Shown: piece after piece, positions 45,159-53,463 of the stretch
How positions within the stretch are numbered: position 1 is the stretch's first letter
Layout of the letters: every line of letters starts with the position of its first letter
From: Robinsoniella peoriensis
GTDB lineage: Bacteria > Bacillota > Clostridia > Lachnospirales > Lachnospiraceae
Direction: 5' to 3' (one strand)
Length of the DNA: 64,000 nt
NCBI RefSeq assembly: GCF_042680125.1
Contig: NZ_JBHTNY010000032.1
Notes under the pieces: generated by a model
The model's database searches: none
The model's input: the letters and a program-made list of their open reading frames with translations, nothing else
Told to the model about the DNA's origin: nothing
Program-made: the position numbers and the translations under genes

Positions 45159-46382
45159 TCAGATATAATGGCGCATTTTAAGTGCCAGTCCCAATTTAAA
45201 AAGATTATCGCTGTCATCCAAACTGTAACCGCAAAGGCTCTCTATCTTCTTAATCCGATACGCAAGTGTATTGCGATGCAGAAAAAGGGACTCTGCAGTA
45301 GTATTTCGGACACCCATATGTGCAATTAGCGTTTCCAGTGTTTCCAGGAGATGTCCTTCATTTTTCTTATCGTATTCCAGAAGCTGGCTTAAAATCCCAT
45401 TGGTGTACTCTTTGTAAAACGGATCCTTGCACATGCGCTTCAGCGCCTGCTCAAACCGGATCTCTTCAATATACATGATATCGGAACTTCTGTGAAGGCG
45501 TCCGATGGAGATGGCATCCCTGGCTTCTTCATAGAGCTTGCCAAGGTCAATAAACTGCTCCGCTACGGACGATATCCCGGCGGATACCCGCAGTCCCCCC
45601 TTATCGTGAATCCTCTGGGATATTTCTGCGAATACCTGTTTCAGCATCTCCACCGTATAGGACTGGGAAAGAATGCAGGTAAAACTGTCATTTTTATTTA
45701 CAACCGTACATTTCACCTGTTTCCTGCCGACAGAATCTTTAATCATATTAATGACTGCATCTTTTGTATTTTGGATATCTTCTTCATTTTTATTCTGAAT
45801 GTAGGATTCAAAATCATCGATATCCATAACCACCAGACGAATAGGCGGCTTGATCCAGTTGAGGGCATTTGCCCGGTAATCCGCTTCATCCGGAATCTTG
45901 ATATTACCGGTTAAAATATCAACAAAAAGATTGTTGTCCATAACCTGTGTACTGTATTCAAACAGCTTTAATTTTGTAAACTCCAACAGATTATTCTGCT
46001 TTTCTACAATCGCCACCATAATTGGATAGCTCAGCTCAATGAATGGCAGGTCATCCGGCATAAGAATCAATGGAAATCCCAGCTGCTTAGCCAGCTCCAC
46101 CACAGGCTCCGGAAAGCTTTCCATAAATCTGGATTTTATTGCGAGGGCTGCTGCATCCTTTTCGTACAGAGCCTTAACGAGACTGCATAATTTATCAGCA
46201 TCATCACGAAATGCATAGCCAGTTGTAATATAAAAGATATTTTTACGAATCCATGGCTCGATATCCGGCTGTTCAATGGAATCGATAAAGGAAACATCCC
46301 TGGCGAGTCCTTTTTCTCCAGCCAGGAGACGGCATCCAAGCCTGGATGCAATCTCATAAGCCTGTGCAACGGTAATTGCCAT
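45159..46382 (-). CDS. PucR-family transcriptional regulator
   Basis: 407 aa. An N-terminal PucR domain (about 1-120, ARDVSFIDSIEQPDIEPWI) is followed by a central CdaR GGDEF-like region. The C-terminal PucR helix-turn-helix reads LIAHMGVRNTTAESLFLHRNTLAYRIKKIE. These regulators activate purine, amino-acid or gamma-glutamyl catabolism when ligand is present. It is convergent with the DUF1177 operon and the probable regulator of it and of the OPT gene. The start follows AAGGTGGTG. Confidence 0.88.
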   Translation of the reverse strand: MAITVAQAYEIASRLGCRLLAGEKGLARDVSFIDSIEQPDIEPWIRKNIFYITTGYAFRDDADKLCSLVKALYEKDAAALAIKSRFMESFPEPVVELAKQLGFPLILMPDDLPFIELSYPIMVAIVEKQNNLLEFTKLKLFEYSTQVMDNNLFVDILTGNIKIPDEADYRANALNWIKPPIRLVVMDIDDFESYIQNKNEEDIQNTKDAVINMIKDSVGRKQVKCTVVNKNDSFTCILSQSYTVEMLKQVFAEISQRIHDKGGLRVSAGISSVAEQFIDLGKLYEEARDAISIGRLHRSSDIMYIEEIRFEQALKRMCKDPFYKEYTNGILSQLLEYDKKNEGHLLETLETLIAHMGVRNTTAESLFLHRNTLAYRIKKIESLCGYSLDDSDNLFKLGLALKMRHYI

Positions 46383-46487
46383 ACTACACCACCTTTTTCT
46401 TTTGATGTTACATTTTCTTATTCTATACCGTTTATTATACCAAGAAAAACTAGGTTTTCCCAGACTTTTTTAACAAAGGAGGTCTCT

Positions 46488-47030
46488 ATGACTGATGATT
46501 TATTAACTTTAATGAAATCCCGACGCAGCTGCAGGCATTTTCTGGATAAAGCAGTCCCCTGCAAGCTTCTAGAAACACTGATAGAAGCCGGGCGCTTCGC
46601 TCCCTCAGCCAGTAATGTACAAGCCTGGAAATTTTGTCTGATCACAGATCCGGATCTGGTACGTAAAGTAGATCTTTTCAGCCCGGGCTTAAGCGGCAAA
46701 CCTCCCGTAATCCTGGCAATCTGCTCTGACCGTGAATATGCAGGAAAACGGGGCGGAGTAGCTGCCAGCGAAATCCTTGCGACCATAGATGCCTCCATGG
46801 CAGCTGAAAATATAATGCTGGAAGCAGTTTCCCTGGGTCTTGGAACCTGCGCAATCAAATCGTTTAATAACGCCGCTGTCCGCAAACTGCTAAAGCTTCC
46901 CCCGCAAATCGAAATAGAACTTCTGCTCTCCATTGGTTATCCGGATGCCGATCCCCACATTCCCCTTAGGAAACCCCTGGAAGAAATTTTATTTTACAAC
47001 GAATGGAAGGAGACATGCATTAATGAATGA
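46488..47030 (+). CDS. nitroreductase family protein
   Basis: 180-aa FMN-dependent oxidoreductase with SRRSCRHFLDKAV, the FAPSASNVQAWKF FMN-binding motif and the C-terminal GLGTCAIKSF and SIGYPD motifs. It starts after AAGGAGG. It overlaps the following small gene by 8 bp. Substrates of such enzymes range from nitroaromatics to flavins and quinones. Confidence 0.9.
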   Translation: MTDDLLTLMKSRRSCRHFLDKAVPCKLLETLIEAGRFAPSASNVQAWKFCLITDPDLVRKVDLFSPGLSGKPPVILAICSDREYAGKRGGVAASEILATIDASMAAENIMLEAVSLGLGTCAIKSFNNAAVRKLLKLPPQIEIELLLSIGYPDADPHIPLRKPLEEILFYNEWKETCINE

Positions 47031-47307
47031 ACAAATCAATAAAGACCGTTGTTTTGAATTATTAGTCTATCTGGTGTCCAGTGCAGCCGGATTAAAAAAA
47101 GAGCCGCATATTTACGGCTCCCTCCGTCTCATCGAAGCCTCCAGACAACTTGGACAGATCCTCGCTGATGCGGATGATACCAAAAGTGCTGCTTTTAGAG
47201 AATTGATAGATACCATTGAAAACAGTAAAAATAAATGTATGACGGATCAGGATGCTTTTTATCAAATGTTAGAAGAAGCATCGTTAAAACTGGTAGACTG
47301 CTGTTAA
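47023..47307 (+). CDS. small conserved protein, DUF6092-like
   Basis: 94 aa. The start ATG at 47023 lies inside the nitroreductase stop region, ten bases after AAGGAG, so translation is coupled. The sequence (FELLVYLVSSAAGLKKEPHIYGSLRLIEASRQL) resembles DUF6092-type proteins. It is cytosolic and probably helical. Role unknown; the coupling suggests it works with the nitroreductase. Confidence 0.7.
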   Translation: MNEQINKDRCFELLVYLVSSAAGLKKEPHIYGSLRLIEASRQLGQILADADDTKSAAFRELIDTIENSKNKCMTDQDAFYQMLEEASLKLVDCC

Positions 47308-47320
47308 AGTCTCCATGAAC

Positions 47321-47358
47321 AAAAAGGGCTGCAAACCCTTCACCCGGATTTAGCAGCC
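47321..47358. terminator. terminator between DUF6092 and HD-GYP genes
   Basis: GGCTGC/GCAGCC stem with a T-run on the minus strand (CTTTTTGTTC). Confidence 0.55.
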
Positions 47359-47375
47359 TCTTCTATAATTAAAAG

Positions 47376-48653
47376 TTAAATCTTTTGGCAGATCTTGCAA
47401 AGTTCTGTATATTCTATGTTCATATGGTCATAGACCTCTAAAACCGGTTTGCAGGTATTCCTCACATTTTCCATAATTTCATCAAAATGTTTAATCATAA
47501 TATCTACTGTCTGATAACACAACAGCCCGTTCTCTTTCATCTCCGATAAAATACCAACAATTTTCTCTTTACCGAATGCCTCTTTGTAGCTTCGCCTTCC
47601 GTACAGCGCACTTACAATATCCGCAATTGCAACAATCCGCTCACTAAGTGTCAGATCATCGCTTTTCACCCCCCTGGGATATCCCGATCCGTCTAACTTT
47701 TCATGATGTCGTAAGGCAATTTTAGCAACTACAGGTTCAATTTCACCATTCATAATTTCTTCGGTTATATTTACATGGGTTTTCATAATTTTCATCGCCT
47801 GAGGACTCAGCTTGCCCGGATATTCCAGTATTTCAACCGGTATTCCAATTTTCCCCAGATCGTGCAGCAGAGCGCCATAATAAATTTGTGTGACCTGGTT
47901 TTCGTCAAGATCCATCAGTACAGCCAGCTCCCGGCTGATACTTGTTGTTGTAATCGTATGTATCACGGTAAACGGACTCCGAAAATCAATAGCATAGACA
48001 ATCATTTTCAGATAAGTATCAATTTCTTCCTTTGCGTAAGATGGATTCCCCAGGGACATAAAAACCTCTTTAGATATATTAAGCTTTTCCTCATGATTAC
48101 TTCTTAAATTCTCTAGAATATGATCTTTTTTCTCCACGTTTAAAAATAAATCGACAACTTCAGAGGAAAACTTTTTCTCACGAAAACGCTCTAAAAAATT
48201 CGTAATATCTTTCACCTCACCCGTTTGCATGCACACATCCATCCGATCCGCTAAATTCACAATCTGAGCCCATTTAATGATATCACTTTGCAAATCAGGT
48301 ATCCGGATAAGCTTTTCATAATCCGTATGATGAAACAAAATTACGGATGACAGCTCCGAAAAAGGTGAAAGGTACTTCAAAAACAGGTAACCATAGATAG
48401 AATGATTCCAGACATTTCCTGTTTCGAATTGCACCATATCATTGATTTCTTCTGTTTTATATGCTCCAACATCATGAACCATCGTGAGAAAGCAGAGATC
48501 CCTTATCCTTTTTTGGTCTGAGATACCCTCTGCTTCCAGCATTTTAAGAACAATATATGCCACTCTGATTCCATGGTCCACCAGACGCTCATCCACATGA
48601 TTCAACGTCCGGCACACGATTCCCGCCATATTTTTACTGCTAATCTGTTTCAT
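47376..48653 (-). CDS. tandem HD domain protein (HD-GYP phosphodiesterase)
   Basis: 425 aa from the ATG at 48653 (AGGAG upstream). The first HD domain has MVHDVGAYK and HH motifs. The second is a good HD-GYP domain with ALLHDLGKIGIP, THVNITEEI and HHEKLDGSGYPRG. It is expected to hydrolyse cyclic-di-GMP or another cyclic dinucleotide. No sensor, receiver or membrane domain is attached, so it is soluble and probably controlled by ligand or partner binding. Confidence 0.87.
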   Translation of the reverse strand: MKQISSKNMAGIVCRTLNHVDERLVDHGIRVAYIVLKMLEAEGISDQKRIRDLCFLTMVHDVGAYKTEEINDMVQFETGNVWNHSIYGYLFLKYLSPFSELSSVILFHHTDYEKLIRIPDLQSDIIKWAQIVNLADRMDVCMQTGEVKDITNFLERFREKKFSSEVVDLFLNVEKKDHILENLRSNHEEKLNISKEVFMSLGNPSYAKEEIDTYLKMIVYAIDFRSPFTVIHTITTTSISRELAVLMDLDENQVTQIYYGALLHDLGKIGIPVEILEYPGKLSPQAMKIMKTHVNITEEIMNGEIEPVVAKIALRHHEKLDGSGYPRGVKSDDLTLSERIVAIADIVSALYGRRSYKEAFGKEKIVGILSEMKENGLLCYQTVDIMIKHFDEIMENVRNTCKPVLEVYDHMNIEYTELCKICQKI

Positions 48654-48788
48654 TTCAATCTCCTGCAAGCAACCTTAGTAAGTTGTTCATTTCTTTTTGT
48701 CAGATATAACTTTATTATATATGAAATTATTTATACTTACAATTAAAAACTTACAGGAGAAGTACTTTCTTTTTCAATACTTCTAATA

Positions 48789-48819
48789 GATAAGAGCGTA
48801 TTTCAGACACGCTCTTATC
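48789..48819 (-). terminator. hairpin downstream of the GH18 3' segment
   Basis: GATAAGAGCGT/ACGCTCTTATC perfect 11-bp stem about 75 bp after the GH18 stop codon. The T-run is weak. A second GCGCAT/ATGCGC stem follows between it and the gene. Confidence 0.5.
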
Positions 48820-48892
48820 TGCAGATGCTCTTGCGCATTTTTCTTATGCGCTTTATAACTATTTTCTTATTTAAAGTATCATACAACTCTGG

Positions 48893-49305
48893 TTATTGAA
48901 TCCAGAATGTATCCGCCATCAGCAGCCAGTTTGCCCTGAAAAGCTGCATGATCTGCCAGTAACCGGCACCGACCAGACCAAATTCCTGAATCAAACCAAA
49001 CTTCGCCCTTATACTTCGTACATCCTCAAACCATACTTCATGTTCTGTCCCTCCATCCATATAGTGAAAAAAAGGTGACTGTGCCACTTCATCATACTGT
49101 ATCTCTACTCCATATTCGATTGCAATCTGGACAGCTTCTATATTTCCAATTGTCCGTGCTCTGGTAACTCCCCGCTCATATGGAAGCGGCCAGTCATATC
49201 CATAATTAGGGATTCCCAGCTTGATCTTTTCCGGCGGAATCTCAGTTATGGCATATTCGACGACTCTTCGCACCATATTTAGCGGGGCTACTGCCATTGG
49301 CGGGC
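48893..49305 (-). CDS. 3' segment of an interrupted LysM-GH18 spore peptidoglycan hydrolase gene
   Basis: The frame encodes the C-terminal 137 residues of a GH18 enzyme (GPPMAVAPLNMV, GIPNYGYDWPLP, VWFEDVRSIRAK, GYWQIM). It has no promoter or ribosome binding site of its own; the first internal ATG is at 49297. It is continuous in frame with the segment ending at 56616 once the 7,310-bp element is removed. The complete protein would be 377 aa, the size of a one-LysM YaaH/YdhD-type enzyme. Confidence 0.88.
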
Positions 49306-49313
49306 CGTATGTG
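49306..49313. other. attL, left attachment core of the intervening element
   Basis: CGTATGTG on the plus strand, identical to 56616-56623 at the other end. It marks the point where GH18 coding sequence gives way to element DNA. Confidence 0.8.
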
Positions 49314-49336
49314 CAGGTACGCTTAAGGTACAGGTA

Positions 49337-51151
49337 TTAATACTGCTCTTTACCATATGGATCTGAGAAATCACATTCTCTGCCATATGTTCTGATAAAA
49401 AATCCACCGCTTCGACCGTGCTTCGCAGTAGCAAAAACATATCCCTGCCATTTTTTGTTCCAGTTAACCATGTCGGCTTCGTGTCCAAGACTTGTAAAGT
49501 AATCTTTTGCGCTTCTTACCGGAGTTGGCGCCATTGGATTATCACCACTGTAAATATTTGCAGATACACAGAATTTACTTGCCTTTACTGCTTTCAAAAA
49601 ATCAATAGACATATTATTAGCAGTTCCGTGATGTCCTTTCTTTAGAACAACAGCATCCAGATCTTTAGAGGTGAATCTTTTTAATTTAAATCTGCTAACA
49701 GCTGCATCTGCAGTAATATTATACGCAGCTGCAAGATCTCTTGCCAGATTAATTTTATTTACAGTACTTGAAACTTTTACATTCCAGTCACTGGTATCTG
49801 CCGCTTTTCCCAGGAGCAGTTCTTCTGTAAAAAACTCTGCATCCCCCATAAGCAGGAATTTTCTGCCCCCGCAGATAACTTTCATGACAATAGACTGGTT
49901 GTTCAGTGATGAAGTTCCATCCGAAGGATTATCTTTTCCTACTGCCTTACGAATATATTTGAGACCCTGTTCATTATCAGCCGGGTTGGAAAGCCATTGA
50001 AGCGGCACCTCATCTGCTTTGTACGGGCTAAGGATATTAAAGATAAGGCCATCAAAAGAGACATAGTTTCCTGCACAAACGGTAATTAATTTTCCTACAT
50101 TCTCTGCATAATAAATCACATTTTTCGCCCAGGAAGAGTTCTGCATCAACGGCTCCTTATAGTTCTTGCTGAGAACTATGTTTGAAAACTGATAACGCAC
50201 ATTTTTATTTGCGAGATTTGCTTTATTGTAAACAACTTTATTTTGCGTCTTATCCCAGCCATAACCGCTTAGTCCCTCAAAACCAGATATGTGGTCATGA
50301 TGTGGATGCGTATTAAAAAAGTAATCAATGGTAATCACACCATTAACCGGTTTTAATCCCACCACATTTCTTAAGTAAGCATCAATTTTAGCAGCTCCGT
50401 AAGAAGCACCCGTATCAATTAAAGCTGTCTTGCCATTTTTAGTCTTAATAAAAATACTGTCTCCCGTTTCCTTATCTCCTTTGGGGTTAAAACCATTTAC
50501 ATTGATCATATGCAGATCCATCATATGGCTCTTCATGCTTGCCGGAATCTTTACATTTGTCTTTTGCACATGTTTTGTAACCACCGTGTCATTCTCTTTT
50601 GACGTGTAAATTTCCAGATCACATCCCAGAGTATACAACACATCATTGGACAAATTCTTATAAGTGTATTCATTGGTACCACGTTTGGATTTCAAAACTC
50701 CGTTTAACGTAAAGGAATAGCTTTTAATATAAAAGGCATCCGGGACACCCACTACAAAAGTAATTCGCGCATCATTTCCCTTTGCGCCTCTTTCGCTTGT
50801 TTTGTCCATGGTAACAACAATATCCGTTGCAGCCGCCACAGCCGAACTATAATCAGCGGCACCTCTTGTCAATACCTCTTTTTCTGCATACAATCCGATT
50901 GTTCCCGGTTCTTCCGGCAATTTTACAACTGCCTGATAGTTTGTACCGCTTCCGGTAATTGTAAGCTGAGCTGATTCCCTTAATGTTCCGCACATTTTGA
51001 TACTGGCAATATCAAATGTATCTGCCGCATTTTCCGAAACGCTGATGCTATAAACAGCCTCTGAACCACCAACCATTCCCTCTTCCTCATGCAGCCGCAC
51101 AATGGTTACTTCTGGATTATGCCATAATAAATTTGTTGTGTTTTCTGACAT
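49337..51151 (-). CDS. metallo-beta-lactamase-fold protein (ComEC-like hydrolase domain) with N-terminal beta-rich region
   Basis: 604 aa without a signal peptide. Residues 1-215 are a beta-rich region with no clear family; parts recall phage tail-fibre N-terminal domains (weak). From about 216 there is an MBL fold of the ComEC/Rec2 type: LIDTGAS, THPHHDHISG (HxHxDH), LLMGDAE and KKGHHGT. Such domains hydrolyse phosphodiesters or nucleic acids. The start has AGGAGG nine bases upstream, and the stop is 24 bp from attL. It appears to be the element's main cargo gene. Substrate unknown. Confidence 0.75.
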   Translation of the reverse strand: MSENTTNLLWHNPEVTIVRLHEEEGMVGGSEAVYSISVSENAADTFDIASIKMCGTLRESAQLTITGSGTNYQAVVKLPEEPGTIGLYAEKEVLTRGAADYSSAVAAATDIVVTMDKTSERGAKGNDARITFVVGVPDAFYIKSYSFTLNGVLKSKRGTNEYTYKNLSNDVLYTLGCDLEIYTSKENDTVVTKHVQKTNVKIPASMKSHMMDLHMINVNGFNPKGDKETGDSIFIKTKNGKTALIDTGASYGAAKIDAYLRNVVGLKPVNGVITIDYFFNTHPHHDHISGFEGLSGYGWDKTQNKVVYNKANLANKNVRYQFSNIVLSKNYKEPLMQNSSWAKNVIYYAENVGKLITVCAGNYVSFDGLIFNILSPYKADEVPLQWLSNPADNEQGLKYIRKAVGKDNPSDGTSSLNNQSIVMKVICGGRKFLLMGDAEFFTEELLLGKAADTSDWNVKVSSTVNKINLARDLAAAYNITADAAVSRFKLKRFTSKDLDAVVLKKGHHGTANNMSIDFLKAVKASKFCVSANIYSGDNPMAPTPVRSAKDYFTSLGHEADMVNWNKKWQGYVFATAKHGRSGGFFIRTYGRECDFSDPYGKEQY

Positions 51152-51288
51152 ACTTTATTACCTCCTAAAATTTTTTATGCAGTGGATTTGAGTATTAACA
51201 GTACGTTTATCTTTTTCGTATCAATTACTCAAAATACAAGATTTCGTCGTTCCTGTTACCTCTAACTCCCTTGCATATAAACATTGTA

Positions 51289-51651
51289 TCATGTATTTTT
51301 ATGCATGCTATGCAACTTGAGATATCTGGTAACTCTTTTACTGATCACACTTTGATCCAGATGGATCTTCCTCTCCACTTCTTTCTGCGTCAAGTTTTCC
51401 AGATAGAGGTAACGAAATATCATACGGGTTGTAACATCTTCAATATCCGTAATAAACTCCTCCACCTCCAGCTTTTGTGCCTCACACTCTTCCATCTGAT
51501 GCTTCAGTTTTTTCTCAAGTTCCAGTACTCGGCTCCTTTTATCTTTACTACAGCCCATCGCCTGATTTTTTTTATCTGCAAGCTGCATCTTTAATGACGC
51601 AATCTCTTTTCCAAGGACTTTATATTCTTCTAACATCTTCTTGTCCAACAT
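51289..51651 (-). CDS. small sigma-70 region 4-like/phage-type transcription factor
   Basis: 120 aa from the ATG at 51651, eight bases after GGAGG. The N-terminal two thirds are a Lys/Glu coiled coil. The C-terminus is a helix-turn-helix (IFRYLYLENLTQKEVERKI, SVISKRVTRYLK) like region 4 of sigma factors and phage late regulators. It precedes the MBL gene on the same strand by about 140 bp and may control it. Confidence 0.65.
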   Translation of the reverse strand: MLDKKMLEEYKVLGKEIASLKMQLADKKNQAMGCSKDKRSRVLELEKKLKHQMEECEAQKLEVEEFITDIEDVTTRMIFRYLYLENLTQKEVERKIHLDQSVISKRVTRYLKLHSMHKNT

Positions 51652-51736
51652 TTCATACTCCTCCCATATTTCAGTTTTATAAATACAAACGTAACGATTT
51701 CCACCCTTTGGCATATACTATTTCGAGGTGATTAAA

Positions 51737-52111
51737 ATGCAATCTTGTGAACTGGTAGCAACAATCAGCGCCATCGCATGTGCCATATCCAAAGGGAAAT
51801 CTCCTGATGAAATAGCCCTTATGGCTACGATCTTCAGCCAGTTAGGTGATACTCTGGCTACGATATCCGCCCAGGAAGCGCTTTGCGCACCAAACAACAG
51901 AGCAGCAGTCACGCCAACGGATACGCTAAGGGATACATCAATGGGTACATCTACGGATGCATCAACGGATACATCAATGGGTACGTCTACGGATGCATCA
52001 ACGGATACATTAATGGGTACGTCAACAGATGCATCAACGGATACATCAATGGGTACGTCTACGGATACGACAGCAAATGCGTCAGCGGATACACCAAAGG
52101 ACACGGAATAA
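51737..52111 (+). CDS. DUF6774-like small protein with Thr/Ser/Asp tetrapeptide repeat tail
   Basis: 124 aa from the ATG at 51737 (GAGGTG six bases upstream). The first 50 residues (SCELVATISAIACAISKGKSPDEIALMATIFSQLGDTLATI) match the clostridial DUF6774 pattern. The rest is a low-complexity tail of four-residue repeats (STDA, STDT, SMGT) encoded by a tandem DNA repeat. Function unknown. A terminator follows at 52254. Confidence 0.7.
   Translation: MQSCELVATISAIACAISKGKSPDEIALMATIFSQLGDTLATISAQEALCAPNNRAAVTPTDTLRDTSMGTSTDASTDTSMGTSTDASTDTLMGTSTDASTDTSMGTSTDTTANASADTPKDTE
51931..52074 (+). repeat. 36-bp tandem repeat (four copies) with 12-bp substructure
   Basis: Four 36-bp units, each made of three related 12-mers (GGATACATCAAT, GGGTACATCTAC, GGATGCATCAAC), inside the DUF6774-like gene. 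Because 36 is a multiple of three, copy-number changes would keep the frame. Confidence 0.9.
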
Positions 52112-52253
52112 TTTCTGGGTCCTTTTCTTCAGTTTTTCTTAAGTATCTTTATAAATCTTTTATTCTCCTGCCACAACTTTGACACATTTACTTGTTATAT
52201 TATGTACATACAAAGCGATAGAGCTTTTTTACATATACTTTTCTCTCCCTCCT

Positions 52254-52283
52254 GGACTAGCTGCGGCTGGTCCTATTTTTTAT
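52254..52283 (+). terminator. terminator of the DUF6774-like gene
   Basis: GGACTAGC-TGCG-GCTGGTCC hairpin followed by TATTTTTTATT, on the plus strand. Confidence 0.75.
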
Positions 52284-52497
52284 TCTTTTTACCATAACGC
52301 TTGTGTAAGATATCCCACTCGTCCCACAAACTCTGAGGTATATTACATGCTTTATTTTGCTCTTTTGTCCGTCTTTGCAGTACATAGGATACACTGCCTG
52401 CTGACACCTTGGCTGCCCTGGCAATCTGACGGTGAGTATATCCCTGCTCATGCAGTTTTCTGATTTCTTCCTTTTTTTCATTACAGAGTGCTTTCAA
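52273..52497 (-). CDS. small helix-turn-helix protein
   Basis: 74 aa. The start is TTG at 52497, nine bases after AAGGAGG. A resolvase-like HTH at about 10-42 (EEIRKLHEQGYTHRQIARAAKVSAGSVSYVLQR) is followed by a basic tail. It is inside the intervening element, in a minus-strand run of small genes (52905 to 52273). It is a candidate regulator or recombination directionality factor; neither is shown. Confidence 0.65.
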   Translation of the reverse strand: MKALCNEKKEEIRKLHEQGYTHRQIARAAKVSAGSVSYVLQRRTKEQNKACNIPQSLWDEWDILHKRYGKKNKK

Positions 52498-52522
52498 ATC
52501 TGCCTGCCTCCTTTTCCTTCCA

Positions 52523-52750
52523 TCAGGAACATTTTCTTATGCCATCCAGGCATACCAATAATCCAAAAATCTCTTTTACGGTGTAACTTTTCTCTTCATC
52601 TATATCTGTTAATGTTTCAAACCACCCCTCAGCAAAGGCAACCGCACATTCCTGTGTAAACCCTTGCGCTTTTGAGCGTTCCTCTATTCTATTGATCAGC
52701 ATGCGCATATTTCCTTCTCCTTTTCCTATATTTACTTTTTCTGTGGTCAT
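52523..52750 (-). CDS. small hypothetical protein of the element
   Basis: 75 aa if it starts at the ATG at 52750, which overlaps the upstream stop as ATGA. Alternatively it starts at the ATG at 52708 with AAGGAG eight bases upstream (61 aa). It is an acidic helical protein (AFAEGWFETLTDIDEEKSYTVKEIFGLL). No family recognised. Confidence 0.55.
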   Translation of the reverse strand: MTTEKVNIGKGEGNMRMLINRIEERSKAQGFTQECAVAFAEGWFETLTDIDEEKSYTVKEIFGLLVCLDGIRKCS

Positions 52751-52905
52751 CTGACTCTCTGTGTGAGGTTCATCGACGACGCTGCTTCCGAGGCTGCAAT
52801 ATTTAAAATTTTCCTTACTTCATCATCATTCCTGTCCCGATAATAATCATCGCAGAAACAAACTTTTGTCTCGCCTGTTTCTATTTCTTCTATAATATGT
52901 CCCAT
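52747..52905 (-). CDS. 52-residue hypothetical protein
   Basis: ATG at 52905 follows GGAGGTGGTGAGGG. The peptide (GHIIEEIETGETKVCFCDDYYRD, DDEVRKILNIAA) has the look of small proteins found in integrative elements. Its stop overlaps the next start by 4 bp, indicating an operon. Function unknown. Confidence 0.55.
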   Translation of the reverse strand: MGHIIEEIETGETKVCFCDDYYRDRNDDEVRKILNIAASEAASSMNLTQRVR

Positions 52906-53080
52906 AAAACCCTCACCACCTCCAGTATTATCTTATGAAGAGACTTCTGTCCTTGTTTCAGATTTCATAAAAAGACCGGTATTACACACCTTTTATTTCT
53001 GAAATAACTTTCCTCTCTTCCATTGACACCGAATATATTTAATGGTAAAATATTCCTATATTCGAACACTTGTTTGTTTT

Positions 53081-53287
53081 TTATTTTTTCCTATCGAATA
53101 AATAGTCGGGGCTGTACTTTGGAAATAATACTTTTTGTATTTTCAAAGCATCTTCATAATAAAATCCATTTTTTGTTGCCCCGTTGACAATATCACTGAC
53201 AGTTTGATAGCGGTACCCCAGAAGCTCTCCCATTTGTATAAAAGTGACTTTTTCAACTTTCATTACCTCTAAAAGATTGTTATACAT
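53081..53287 (-). CDS. small XRE/Cro-like DNA-binding protein
   Basis: 68 aa from the ATG at 53287 (GGGGGATAAAT upstream). An HTH-like core (VTFIQMGELLGYRYQTVSDIVNG) is followed by a short tail. It is transcribed divergently from the ImmR-like gene from a consensus promoter flanked by repeat operators. This is the usual place of a Cro-type or excision-control gene. Confidence 0.65.
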   Translation of the reverse strand: MYNNLLEVMKVEKVTFIQMGELLGYRYQTVSDIVNGATKNGFYYEDALKIQKVLFPKYSPDYLFDRKK

Positions 53288-53300
53288 ATTTATCCCCCTT

Positions 53301-53436
53301 GATTCGTAATTCCGTATTCGATATAGCAATTATATTCTTAATTCAGTATTATGTCAATAGGTTTTATTCTTAATTTCGAATTTATTCGTAATTTCGAATA
53401 TTTTTAATTTACAAAATGCGAATTCTAGTATATAAT
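53301..53436. promoter_or_regulatory. divergent immunity-type promoters with repeated operators
   Basis: Minus promoter: TTGACA (53357-53352), 17 bp, TATAAT (53334-53329). Plus promoter: TTTACA (53408-53413), 17 bp, TATAAT (53431-53436). Between and around them lie four copies of a TTCKTAATTYCGAAT-like motif, near 53301, 53333, 53365 and 53383. The last two are tandem 18-mers. This is the layout of a phage/ICE repressor switch. Confidence 0.75.
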
Positions 53437-53463
53437 AAAAAGAAAACAAAAGAGGTGAATATC

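Noticed and set aside
48893..49305. reading the GH18 3' part as an independent short gene
   Set aside because: It lacks promoter and ribosome binding site, begins mid-domain, and continues in frame with the segment 7.3 kb away.
51931..52074. CRISPR-like array
   Set aside because: The repeats are contiguous with no spacers and lie within a coding frame; it is a simple tandem repeat.
51718..52104. 128-codon minus-strand ORF rich in Val/Asp/Ser
   Set aside because: It is the complement of the tandem-repeat gene. The repeat is open in several frames; the plus strand has the DUF6774-like N-terminus and a proper ribosome binding site.
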